From Metopolophium dirhodum (Eukaryota > Arthropoda > Insecta > Hemiptera > Aphididae), in contig NC_083566.1 of NCBI RefSeq assembly GCF_019925205.1, positions 10,292,001-10,356,000 on the forward strand: a stretch of DNA of 64,000 bases, given 5' to 3'. The translations under genes were made by a program, and so were the position numbers. The notes below the pieces were generated by a model. The model did not search any database. It was not told the DNA's origin and was given only the letters and a program-made list of their open reading frames with translations. Shown here piece by piece: positions 1-11,978 of the stretch; position 1 is the first letter of the stretch; every line of letters begins with the position of its first letter.

Positions 1-3000
1 TTTTACAAGAAACTTTTTTTCACTCGGTGGCTGCTGCTCCTTTTAATAAATTAAAAATTACCACGATATAATATAAATAACGATATGTCGACATACCTAT
101 ATACACATATATTGTTTACGTGTGCTGTTGTAAAAATATGATAGAGTGAAGGTTTGGGATGGTCCTTTTTTTACGGTCAAAATTATTGAAAATGTAGTGA
201 CTATTTTTTTGTTTTTGTTGGCTGTAGGTCAGAGGTTGTAACTTGTCAGTTGTTACTGGCTGAGCCCTGACATCTAACTCCCGAGATTCGATGAACCTAG
301 TGGAAGGACCAAGACGTGGTCCTTGCCTAAAGCAGTAAAGACCGATAAAGATTTAAAATCTGAATATCTGATAGATGAATTTCAAATATGGTTACAGGAA
401 GATTCAATAGGTATTGATAAATGACAATCTCGATTCACGGTGTTAGGGGACTTGCCCCTTTGCCGAAAATCGAAATCATAATTCAGACAATTCAGTGATT
501 CACATTTGAACATTAAACATTAAACGTTTGAACATTTTCCACGATGGCACGATAAGCCCAATGCCCAAACAATGCCGAAGCTGACCACTGACCAGTGACC
601 AGTGCTAACAATATTACTCAAAAAATTACTTCAAATTTCTCTTATTTACAGTTTTGCGTTGGGTAACGTTTTTTTTAGTTTCTCCAAGGCGTATTATATT
701 ATAATACTATAATAATATCTGTATTTCCATCCCCCCTCCCAGTGGGGTATAGGCAAAAATCGATTTCTATTTCACGTCTTCACCCCCAAGGACCAATGCC
801 CACACGAATACAATGGTGTATATGAATAGAATGATATAAAATACGAATTCTGTTTTTAAGTTTTTAAATAAGTTAACTATGATAAATTAATGTATTTTGT
901 CATGCAGTTACCTACAATGAGTACCCATCTGACACTCGTGTAGTCGTGTGTGAATAATGTATATATGAAAATACATCGTCGATGTACTATATAATATATA
1001 TTATTATCGATACTTATAAGAACATTTTACATTTGTTTGTATTATCTATAAATCTATAGTTATAGGATACTATAAGTATATGTATATCTATAGACAGTAA
1101 CACTATAGTCAGTAGTCAGTCGTAAATCGTAATTCGTAACTCGTGTTTCGTAGCCAGTCAGCTACCAGCAGGCAGCAACCAGCATTCTTCGTTCAGTTGT
1201 GGCGCCTCAGTTCATTCAGTTCAAAAAATATTGGACGTTCGTGTTTTGGTTGTTGTTTTTTACTCCATGACATTTCGTTCTACTCTGCTCCACTCGTGTT
1301 ACCAACAACCAATAAATTACACTTTTTTATCATTTAACTCGTCTTCACCTATGGTTAATGTATATACTTATAGAATTGTCCAGTGACTTTATTAGTTATT
1401 ACTTATTACTTATTAGTTATTAGTAGACTGTATACACCAGGACCAGACATTCTATCTGGAATAGAAATTTGAAAATAAACATTATTGAATACAACATAAT
1501 ACATTCACTTTTAATCTTCTCTACTTGTTTATTTACGTTTATTTACATAATTATTTTATGAAGCGAATTTGAAAAAAAATACAATGTATTTTAAAAATAT
1601 TTATTTTTATCGTGTTTGAAGTTTATGGAGACTTTTTAATGAATAGTGATGTTTACATGTAAGTCGAAGTATAATATATCAATATACACTAATTAATAAT
1701 AAATAATATTAATATATTTTATAATACGGTATTACAGATAAAACAAATACATAAAAACATTCATACTTTCTTAATTTTTCATATTTTGTAATTGTTTGGT
1801 ATAATATAATTTAACAATTTATTTTTTCTTTATAAAACTTAATTAATGTTAATAATATTACAATTAAATATATATTATTTATGATTTGCATACCTAAATA
1901 GGGATAAATATCAAAATGTATTGTTAAAATCATTCATTATTGGAAAATATGAATTTATTTTACTGTATACTTAATGCTTAATTATTTTTATGTTAATTTC
2001 ACATTAAGTTTTAATTTTTTATATTTTAATCAACTGATATTAAAATTTCAGTGTAATAAAATTCCTGATAATATAGTTTTTGTTTTTAATTCACATTGCT
2101 TAATTTTTAATGATTTTTTAAAACTGTTGTTAATTGGAAATATTAAGAATCTATTTAACTATTTAAAATTGATATGGTAAAATTAATTACATGAGTGAAG
2201 TGATGGTAATATACATTATTGTTAGCATTTCAAAAATATTATTTAAATATACTTGTAAATTTAAGGTAGGTAATACATACATTTTTCATTAGTTATTATT
2301 AATTTAAAATTTACAATTTATACAACATGAATATAAATCGATTCACAACAATATCAATAGGTACATTTGATATCGAGTATTATAATAACAAGAGTATATT
2401 ATATACTTTTGTTAAATAAGATATAAGTGGTTAGCACTTTTTTAGAAAGCCGTCAAACATTTAAAAAATAATTTTAATTTTAGCCCATTAGAGATAGGTA
2501 CAAGGTAGCTATGATAGTGATGCATATACAGGTGATGTTTTGTAGCTATGTTTGTTTATAAGGTATTGTTTGAAATAGAAATTTAAGCTCCAGATTTAAA
2601 GACTATTTTTATATTGGCTACTAATACAAATATTTTAGTATGAACTTTATATCTAGATACAATTTTAATTTAAAATTTATAAATTGTTGAATGTTATATT
2701 TTTGGTTGTTTCAAGTAATTTTAGTACCTATAGTAAATTTGATGTGACTATGATATATAAGTTTGTTCCTTTATGTATTGGATTAGAGAATGTAACTGAT
2801 AAGCAAATATCTTAAGTTTATTCTTATGTGTTAGAATATCAAATACTTGCAGGGCTTTGCCCGGTAGTTATAAAGAAAAACTATTAAGTAGAGTTTGGAT
2901 ATTTTTCTAACTTAGTAGCAATTGTTTCAGTAAGGAAATTAATTTGGTATATAAAGTATAGTGTAGAATGGAAACTTAGGAAACCAAATTAAAAGTTGGG

Positions 3001-3268
3001 AATAATGTTGATAACTCAGATTAAAACTGAACAATGTTACTATCTTTTAAAAATTACATTACTAAACCATTTTTGAAATATTATTTTATCAATTTGATTC
3101 TTAATTTTTTGGAAGTTCTGATAAAATGTAGGTATGGATTGTTGTGTTTTTTGAACCTTAAATATTTTCTCAATAATACTACTGTAGAATAATAAAATAT
3201 GTATTGAAATTTTTTTAGTAATTGAAGACATTTTCCAGGGTTTATATGATAACTTTACTGAAGAAAAC
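1..3268. other. AT-rich region upstream of L(3)mbt
   Basis: No complete gene is visible. Two things stand out. Positions about 289-423 hold a 44-codon open stretch in plus frame (reading FDEPSGRTKTW... and ending in TGA) with no start or recognised family; it could be a relic of an element or a terminal exon of an upstream gene. Positions about 1080-1345 are clearly less AT-rich and contain TCAGT-like initiator motifs and an AATAAA near 1310. This could be the promoter and 5' UTR of the downstream gene or part of a solo LTR; I cannot decide. From about 1345 to 3200 I see only AT-rich sequence. A splice-acceptor-like TTTTCCAG sits at 3231-3238, just before the L(3)mbt start codon, so a 5' non-coding exon somewhere in this region is likely. 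Confidence 0.4.
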
Positions 3269-6200
3269 ATGGAAGAATCTGATGAAAATATAGAAACCAT
3301 AATGGATGTAGATTCATTTGAAGATTGTGATTCATTGCTGTATAGTGGTTATGATGATACAAGTGAAACTAATTTTCAGTGCAACTTACCTCGATACTCT
3401 TCGCATAATGAATCACTGATGGTGATTGAAGATGATGATTCATTGAGTGACATCAGTAGTAGTGGAAATATAGATGTAAGAAACGAATTGAATAAGCCAA
3501 CTTCAATTAAAACACCTGAACAAAAAATAATTCTGAGTGATGATTTAGAAGATGATTCTGATTCTGATATAGAAATATTTGAGCCATTGGGGCAATTAAA
3601 TAAAAATACTGTATCTGGTGCTACTAAAAATACAAATTTATTTACAAGACAAAAAGAAAATAATTCTTTAAATGTAAAGAAATTTTTTAAGCATAACACC
3701 TCTTTGGTCAAATTAAATCCTTCAGTAAAATCTAACCAATTTAAAATAGCATCCACTGCTACAGTTAACAGACCGAAAACTACAACTACACATTTACAAC
3801 CAGAGTCATCAGGTAGTACTGAAATAGGTCTTAATAAAAGTTTTTTGAACCCAAAACAACAATTGAAAACCACATCTTCAAATGAATCAAAATCAGAAGT
3901 TTATTTAGTTCCACACAATGGTATGAATTATATGATGAGAAAAGGAATACCTACAAGAAGTCCATTGTTGAAGTCTAATTCTTCTTCATCACCCACATTA
4001 AAATCACCCAGTACTGTAATTAGACCAACAGAACAAAAAAAACAATTTATGGTTATGTCTTCAAAAGATGCATTAAGGGATGGAAATAAAGAAGAGTCTA
4101 AATTCATAGCTCGAATGCAGCCTCTCCCTGGGGGAAAATATAAAATGGTACCAGATCAAGGACAGGTACCTATTAATTTAGAAAGTGTATTCAAACGAAA
4201 CCCTAATTTTACTAAACAAAAATTGGCTACACATCCTACTCCAAATGGACATAAAGTTAGTGATATTTTTCATATAGGAAATTCATATCAATTAGCAAAT
4301 TTTAAGGAAACTAGACAATTTCAGCATAAAACACTAGATATACCATCTGTAAAGTCTTCTTGGAGTAAAATGTCTAGAACAGCTGAACTTAGCAATGCGA
4401 GTAGAAATAAAAAGTTTATTACTCATACAGTTACAAGTAAAGATCCAATAGAAAGGAATTCAAAAATGTTTGCTCAAAACTGTGAGGCTAAAATAAATAC
4501 AAATTGTCACCAAAAAATGAGTTCTTCGCCTAGGTTTATTCAGCTGTCATCAAACTCAGAATCTTTAAAACAATCAGATAGTCTACCGTTAAGTCATACT
4601 AGATATGGTTGGTATAAAATATTATTTAAAATCCTTTTTTGTTTTTCCATTAACTACTTTTTATTTGTTTTAATTTAGGTAAAATAACTAAAAATGATCA
4701 TAAAACAATTCAGTTATTATCTTCAAAATCTAAAACAAAATTGAATTCTTATAAAATGCTAAAAAATGGCGGAGATCAATTAAATAGCTCTGATGATGAA
4801 ATAATAAAAGTAAATAATAGTGAAACTCGTAGATCACAGGTATTGTTTGTTGGGATTAAGTTAAAATTCTGTTTTAAACACAATTAATAATTTTTTTTTA
4901 GAATTTAAATATTAGAAGAACAGTTGAAGAACATTCAAATAAGCATAAAGTATCATTATCTGACGAAATTATTGATTTAGATGCTCAAAGTGATTCTTCT
5001 GACGAAGGTAACAAATATATTATATGCTTAATCTGTATAATTGAATAACATTTTTAATACATATTTAAATGTCTATTTGCAGATGATACATCTGATCAAT
5101 TTATTTCTTGCAAATATGAATATTGTGATACATTGGTCTATGAACCTGAATTGATTGATGATTTATATTGTAGTTTGGCATGTAAACATTTAGATAAAAA
5201 ACAAACATTACCTGAAGAAGAAAATTTTATTAATGAAACTTCCAATCAATCCGACAAAGCTATAGTTGATCGTAAAAACCTTTTAACAAAATTGGAAAAT
5301 AGAATAAATAAGAGGAAACAGAAGTTAAAAACTTCTTGTCCTGACGACATGGTTAAAGAAAATGACGATTTGAATGAACAGTCAATACATTTATTTAATA
5401 AACCATCAAAAGAAGAAAGTCAACCTCCTCTAAAATCATTACTGCCGATTAATTCTCCAGAAGTAATAGATGATGACGACGACGGTGATGATGATGATAA
5501 TAATTATTTTGATCTAAAAGTATACTTTTATACATAATAATTTAATTTTTGATTAAGTCAGTATGTTTATATTTTGTTTTAGCCTCTTATAGAAGATACA
5601 GATATATTAAAGTATATGACAGGGCTGCAATTTAGATCTGCCCCTAAAAAATTGTTTGATAGACCTTTTCCAACTGAAAAGAACTTATTTGTAGTAGGAC
5701 AAAAACTAGAAGGCATTGATCCTAAACATGAAGCTTTATTCTGTGTATTGACTGTATCAGACGTTTGTGGTAATTGTTAATTAAATTCAATTTGGTGCCA
5801 TAGGTGCAAATAGGAAATTTTATTGAGATATTATTTAAAATAATGTGATTGGAAAAAGCGCTTGGCTTGATTTGAAATATTTCTAAAATTAAAATTGTTT
5901 TTTTATTATTTATGTACAATATTAAAAGTGATTTCCTGTTGGACTTGAAAAAAATAGTTCATCATTTACCAATATTTATAGCTTTTTCAATGTTAAGTCG
6001 CCCTAATCTATTAAATCACTATTATAAAATTATCAATTTCATCCATATTTACGTGGCCGAAAACTACCTTTCACAAGTAGCCAAGTTGATTAAGTTATTG
6101 CTACATTAAATAATTTTGAAGGACTAACTCTTCCATGAATTTTAGGGGTTTCGCATTACTTATAAATTAATGTTTTTTTTCATAACAGTTTAATAACTTT

Positions 6201-9200
6201 AAATTCTGACATTAAGTAATCTTTACAAATACTGATTAAATCTTTTTAAGTTATTATGTAGTTAATACACATTAATTTATTAGTGTATTAGGGTATCAAT
6301 TGGGTTATTGAAATTAATAATTAAATATCCATAAAAAAATAATACAAAATAAAATAACTAATATTGTGTTTACTGGTTGCTTTTGAAAACAAAATACACT
6401 GATCAATTATGGTACTAACCCAGTTCCCCCAAGCTATTCCATATTTGCGCCTATGCCTGTAACTCTATGCAATGACTTAAATTAATTATATTTTTTATTG
6501 TTTGGTATGTTTATATTTTTTTAGGATACCGCATTAAATTACATTTTGATGGTTATGAGAATGATTATGATTTTTGGGTAAATGCAGATTGCCCAAATTT
6601 GTTTCATCCAGGATGGTGTGAAATGAATTTGCGCATTCTACAACCACCAAACAATTATGGAAATGCATTTGAGTGGATTGGTTATCTTAGAGAATGTCAA
6701 GCTTTACCTGCTCCAAAACGCAATTTTGTCTCTACTAAAAACCTGAATGTAAGCAATAGTCAATTACTATTTTATATTCGTAAAGATTAGTGATAACTGA
6801 TATTTAACCACAAGATTAAATTTGTACTTCAAATCGTAAAATGTAATTAAAATACAAATTCTAATTTAACCTTAATTTAATATTGGTTACTTAAAAAACA
6901 AATTAACTGACTTAGACTTTTTTCATACATATTATCTCATATTTTTTTTTCATTTATTCTGTCATCAGTTAGAAATCTATTTATTTTTGTGGTTACTTGG
7001 GCATATTTTACATATAAATATATTGTTGGAAATATTGTTAAAATAGAAACAGCTTAAGCTGCTAGTTTTGTAAATTTTCTTAAGTCATACAATTTTTCCA
7101 AGATAATGTTATATAATATGACTCATTTATATGACTATATGTATCATTACAATAATGGTAAAGATAACATAGTTTTATTTAATTACTAGGGCTCGGATTT
7201 TAAAGCATATTAAATAACATAAAAAGCACAAAATTGTTTTAAAAAAGCAAAAATAAAGCATATTTTTTTTTTAAAAAAAGCAAAAAAAAGCATGACCAAA
7301 ACTTAACATGATTAAATTAGTTATAAAACTGAATAAAAATTGAAATATTAATTTAAATTAAAAAAAAGAATTCACTACTAACCATGTATCCGGCAAGATT
7401 TCCGTGTCTTTTAACAGCTTGCACATGTTTTTATCTCCGTACATGCTGTTGTACATTATATTTTTTTTCATATGACACTTTTATTTCACTAAGTTTGCAA
7501 TATAAAATCGATTCATCTGTTTGAAAAAATTCTTCATTAACTTCTAACACTAATTTTTTTTAAAAATGAATTTGTTTTAATTTGTTTTAATACTATAAAA
7601 CTTAAATTTTGAACTGGTCGAAAATGATGTTATACGATTACTGAGCGTAGGTTCTACAGGCTATATGCAATAGCCGATAAGCTATCAACCTGTCTGTACA
7701 TCTAAAATCTATAACTATTTATATTATACATAGATATAAAATCAAGCCGATAACATAAACTATAATAATCCAATACAACCATTTAGTCCGTATTCTGGGT
7801 TTTCACATTTCTTATTAATTAAACAAACATTTTTTTTAAGTGAAAACTCTCACTTCGAATTCCACAGTTAGAATAACTGAAAAAAAGCAAAAAAAGCATT
7901 TACACAAAAAAAAGTCAAAAAAAGCAAAAATTAAATCGTTTATTTGGAATCAGAATTACAAGAAACAAATGTATGTATAAAAATTAGATTTTTATTTTAC
8001 ATATATAAAAAGAAGCATTTGCTTTAAAATCCGAGCCCTAGTAATTATCATTATTTTGTTAACTTAAAGCATTAAAATTATATTTATAAAATATTATTTT
8101 TTATTCATAGAGTTGTAAAAATCAACACAAATTTCATATCGGAGGTAAATTGGAGGCATTAGATAAATTAACCCGTACACTTCCAAAACAGTTAATTTGT
8201 GTTGCCACTGTTGCTGATATCTTGGGTAATCGTGTTCGTATTCATTTTGATGGATGGACAGATGATTTTGATTATTGGGTGGATATTACATCAACCAATA
8301 TACATCCAGTAAGGTGGTGTGATAATAATGGTCGAACTTTGTCTCCACCTAGTGGTTATAATGGTAATTTGTTATTTTTAACATAATTAAGTGCATACTA
8401 AAATATTACAATTTATTTAGATATGAAAGGAAGAAAACCTTTTAATTGGACTGAATACTTAGCAGAGACAAATAGTGAACCTATTCCCGAAGAAGCATTT
8501 ATTCGTAGACCTTTGCGTGATTTTTCTAATGAAATGATAATTGAAGTTGTTGATCTTGTTGTTCCAAGACTATTGAGAATTGCTAAGGTAGTAGATGTTA
8601 GAGGGGATGAACTAAAAATTGTTTATGATGGATTTGATAATGATTATGCATACTGGGTTGAAGACGATAGTCCAGATATTCATCCTGTTGGATGGTCATC
8701 AAAAACTAACCATCCAATTGAACTGCCTCCAGGTATAAATTTACTGATTATATAAATAAATATAGTTAAGTTAATGAATTTTGTCTAAACTCGTGTATTA
8801 TCTTTAAGAGGATGTGATACCCACATGTGTTGTCCCCCCCGTCTTACAAGTGCATAACATAGCAAAGTTTAGCACTGAGTTAAATACAGAATAAATGGGC
8901 AAACTAAACATTTCAAACGATCAATGTTTTCATTATTTGTTTTCTCTACAGTTAATTAAGAGGACGCTGTATAGTCTGTCTTACAAGTGCGTAACATAGC
9001 AAATTCTACTTAAATTTTAATTTTTAAGCGAGTTATGAGTACTTTAAAATGTACAAACAATTTACAATTTTAAAATACTCAAAGCTCGCTTAAAAATTAA
9101 AATTTACTAAAAAGTTCATGAGGTTGTCTAGATAATAATCTTACCTTTAGATTTTATGAGAGGTAAATTTACTCTAATTTTTAAACTAATGGAGATATAC

Positions 9201-11778
9201 GTGTTCTCCTTTGAGAAGAATTTGCTATGTTGTAAGACAGACTATACAGCGTCCTCTTAATTAACTGTAGAGAAAACAAATAATGAAAACATTGATCGTT
9301 TGAAATGTTTAGTTTGCCCATTTATTCTGTATTTAACTCAGTTCTATGTAATTTTAGATTCTGAGCGAAGCGATGAATGTATTGATTTTACAATGTGTTT
9401 TTTTAAAAATTGTTTTTTTTATTTTTGTGTCTCATCACCTTTTAGGACAGTAAAAGTGCTTGGATTTTCTTCAACAGTAACTTTTCTGATAGGCAAGTGA
9501 ATCTAGTTTGTACTTTAGGGGGTCCAAAAGAAAAATTAAGGATTTTGGTTTTTGGTGTAACTCTAAAACAAATGACTGTAGGGACATGAAATTTTGACTG
9601 AATATTTTTAATTGCATTTCCTATACACCATAACATTTTCCAAATATTTTGACTTATTTTGAGCTGTTTACGGACATATTGTCAATTTCCATTTTTTTTA
9701 GTTTTTTTTTCTATAAATATCAATAAAATTTTATCTGTTGAGTAAAAAAGCTTGAAAATTTAATAGAAGGCTCCTGATATATCGTTCTAATAGCAGTTGA
9801 AAAATATTGAAAATACATAGTCTCAATTTTTATTTATAAGCATTTAAAGTTCAAATTTTGACATAATAAGGAAAAATCACGAAAATTAGCAAATTATTTT
9901 AAGTTGAGAATTCATAAAAAATTTTCTTTTTAAATCTAAGATTTGAAAATGTAATATAAGATTACTCATAAGTTTGTCTACCTTTATCAAAAAAGAAATG
10001 TCTACAAGAAACTTAAATTAAATTTTTATAAGTGTCTGAAATTTATATTTTTACACCATTTGATATTCACTCGATATCTCATATAACAATTTTCTTATTT
10101 TATTGTAATTAAAAAACGAATGACTGTAGATACTTGAAAATTTCATTGAATGTTTATATTAGCATTTTCTATACACCATAACATTTTGAAAATATTTTGA
10201 CTCTTTTTGAGCTGTTTACGGACATTGTCAGTATTCAATTTTTTAGTTTTTTTTTCTATAAATATCAATACAATTTTATTTGTTGTGTAAAAAAGCGTGA
10301 AAATTTAATATAGGGCTCCCGATATATCGTTCTAATACCAGTTGAAAAATATTGAAAAGACATATGCACAATTTTTTTTTATAAGCATTTAAAGTTCAAA
10401 TTTTGACAACATTTATCAAATTTATAATTTATAAATTATTTTGTAGTTAAAAATGTATAAAATGTTTAACTTTCATGGCTAAAGATTGAAAATTTAAAAC
10501 AAGGCTCCACGTAAATAGGTTATATATAAATTACTTTATTCACAATAATATCATCAAATATACTTGGTAATATCATAAGCTGACTGACCGTTTTCGCTCA
10601 GAATCGTTTTTCTTATACAGTGATATTATATCATTGAATTCAAATTTAACACCATCCATTACAGTGACCCACTTATAACCTACTGTACAGCAGAGCGACA
10701 TCCACTTACCCACCTTTTTAGTATTAACATTTTAATGATTGTTTTTTTATTTTTTGTAAATTTAAGCATCTAATACACTTTGGAGCTGCACTATTCGTGG
10801 TTGTAAGGGTTATGGAAATTCATCAAATAGCTTGAAAGTTGATCATATTGAAATAATAGATTGTCCATATGAAATAGATTCATGGAAAACAGCTGTTGCT
10901 GGGCTGGCAAAAATGCCTGATCGATTGAAAACTCATAATGTTATAATTAACACAACATTGACAAGGTAGTATTAAATTATATTTTTAAATGTTTTCTGAT
11001 TGATTGATAACTAATTTAATTGAATAAATGTTATGTAGTTCAAAAATTAAAAGTGATATACATCAGGATGATAAAAATAAGAAAAAAACCAAAATAAATA
11101 CGGAACATATGAATTTGGCAAAAATCAAGGAAAAAATAAATGAAAAAAGGTACTACAACTTACATACTTATAAGTGTCATTACTTTATTTAATTAAAAAT
11201 AATTGTGAAAATCAAAAAAAGCTTTAGATTAAATTTGCTGTTGGATGCAAATGATATTGAACCAGAATGTGATACTGTTATTAGAAACCCACTTTTCAAT
11301 GATACCATTCCAAGCAACAATAACTATAATTTGCAAAAAACACTTGGTTTGGGTCTTGTGGGATATAATTTGGGCTCAGTGTCAATGGAAACACAATCCA
11401 ATTATTGGACCAGACATAATGCACAACTAGGTATACCATTATTCAATACTACTGATACAAGAGAATGGTCCATTCAAGACGTGGCCTCATATGTTCAAAA
11501 AGTGGTGGAATGTTATAACTCAAATATTAACACCAAAGAAGAAATCAGTATATCTGATCGTTTCATTGATCAAGTATGGATTTATTATTATTTTTATTGT
11601 TAATTATACATTCTTTAATAAGTAACTATTTGTATAGGGGATTGATGGTGACGCGTTTTTAATGTTAAATCAAGATGAAATAATGAAAGTATTAAAAGTT
11701 CCACTAGGTCAAGCATTAAAAATAACCAATGCCATTATAATGTTAAGACATCGAATAACTGGAAATGAATGTATGTAA
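3269..11778 (+). CDS. l(3)mbt: L(3)mbt-like chromatin protein: FCS-like zinc finger, three MBT repeats, C2HC finger, SAM domain
   Basis: Exons: 3269-4607, 4679-4839, 4902-5007, 5083-5519, 5583-5769, 6525-6748, 8111-8363, 8421-8732, 10767-10965, 11039-11149, 11228-11573, 11638-11778 (3816 nt, 1271 aa). Residues 1-535 are acidic, Ser/Asn-rich and probably disordered. An FCS-like finger (CKYEYC ... YCSLACKH) lies near 544-575. Three MBT repeats cover about 720-1005, each with the FDGW/FDGY...DYWV core and a HPGWC/HPVRWC/HPVGW ending. A C2HC finger (CTIRGCKGYGN...H...C) begins near 1014. A SAM domain (about 1188-1265) is split between the last two exons. Family knowledge: MBT repeats bind mono- and dimethyl-lysine, and L(3)mbt is a nuclear repressor acting in dREAM/LINT-type complexes. 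The domain order matches insect L(3)mbt and vertebrate L3MBTL1/3/4. The first in-frame ATG after an acceptor-like site was taken as the start; the exon 1 donor (GTTGGT) is weak. Introns 5, 6 and 8 are swollen by transposon remnants. Confidence 0.88.
5798..6455. mobile_element. Short TIR element filling L(3)mbt intron 5 (CATAGGCGCAAAT ends)
   Basis: The left end reads CCATAGGTGCAAATAGGAA and the right end, reverse-complemented, reads GCATAGGCGCAAATATGGAA, giving inverted ends of about 20 bp with a few mismatches. The 620 bp between them is AT-rich with no credible ORF. The same terminal motif reappears at about 37912. It looks like a non-autonomous DNA element; the superfamily is not determined. 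Confidence 0.5.
7186..8042. mobile_element. hAT-like non-autonomous element in L(3)mbt intron 6
   Basis: Near-perfect inverted ends TAGGGCTCGGATTTTAAA (7187 onward) and its complement ending at 8041 bound an 855-bp element. The 8-bp flanks (TTAATTAC left, GTAATTAT right) match at 6 of 8 positions, as expected for an aged hAT target duplication, though they are also nearly palindromic. Subterminal AAAAAGCA repeats are abundant. The interior carries a decayed BED-finger-like peptide on the minus strand (next entry), which supports hAT descent. Confidence 0.65.
7380..7555 (-). pseudogene. Decayed N-terminal fragment of a hAT-type transposase
   Basis: Read on the minus strand, the interior of the TIR element gives a peptide with LYCKLSEIKVSYEKKYN, then VQQHVRR, an in-frame stop, then KHVQAVKRHGNLAG. 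C-x2-C is not intact (only one Cys survives), but the QHV...KH spacing resembles the N-terminal BED-like finger of hAT and CGGBP1-like proteins. It has an internal stop and no start, so it is non-functional. The family assignment is by recollection of the pattern. Confidence 0.45.
8805..8873 (+). repeat. Half of a TTAAGAGGATG-type foldback element
   Basis: Begins TTTAAGAGGATGTGATACCC, followed by ACATGTGTTGT and CTTACAAGTGCATAACATAGCAAA. The same words occur in the outer arms of the element cluster at 39921-41076. Only one arm is present here, directly abutting the palindrome that follows. Confidence 0.5.
8874..9342. mobile_element. Long palindromic foldback element with TTAAGAGGACGCTGT core ends, L(3)mbt intron 8
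   Basis: The left arm (8874 to about 9010) and right arm (about 9205-9342) are near-exact reverse complements. They include the ACTGAGTTAAATACAG outer end, a TTAATTAAGAGGACGCTGTA motif at 8952, and its complement ending at 9264. The loop is AT-rich, itself weakly palindromic (AAGCGAGTT...AGCTCGCTT), and has no ORF. The structure fits a foldback or MITE-like insertion. The 80 bp of arm outside the TTAAGAGG motif mean either a longer element or duplicated flanks. Confidence 0.65.
9357..10605 (+). mobile_element. GATTCTGAGCG-family element, near full length copy
   Basis: Starts GATTCTGAGCGAAGCGATGA and ends TTTTCGCTCAGAATC, so the outer 13 bases are inverted repeats. The 1249-bp interior has no long ORF. 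It contains recurrent blocks such as AACTCTAAAACAAATGACYG, ACACCATAACATTTT and GAGCTGTTTACGGACATT, some repeated twice within this copy (for example near 9655 and 10207). A further conserved flank of about 115 bp (to about 10722, ending CTTACCCACCTTTTT) accompanies most copies, so the true 3' boundary may be there. Copies and fragments occur throughout the window on both strands. I treat it as a non-autonomous dispersed repeat of unknown class. Confidence 0.7.
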
Positions 11779-11967
11779 TTGAAACCTACATTCCTCAACG
11801 TAAAAATATTGACTTTTACTAATAATATGAACCTTTTTTTCATATAAATCTCAATCGACTCATACAATATTATTATTTTTAAAAGCTTAATTTTAAGTAT
11901 TTTTTTGTAAGTATTTTTGTGTTCCCTATGATAAATTATAGTTACCTTTGTACATTTATGTTTTGTA

Positions 11968-11973
11968 AATAAA
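11968..11973 (+). terminator. Polyadenylation signal, L(3)mbt
   Basis: AATAAA lies 190 nt after the L(3)mbt stop codon, followed by an A-rich and T-rich stretch. It is the first canonical signal downstream. Position and motif are seen; use is inferred. Confidence 0.5.
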
Positions 11974-11978
11974 AACAA

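Noticed and set aside
1080..1345. Solo LTR
   Set aside because: GC shift and AATAAA are suggestive, but no TG...CA ends, target duplication or second copy could be defined, so it is only mentioned as a possibility.
3376..3873. 165-codon minus-strand ORF
   Set aside because: It is an antisense shadow of L(3)mbt exon 1, which is acidic and Ser/Asn-rich; no family resemblance.
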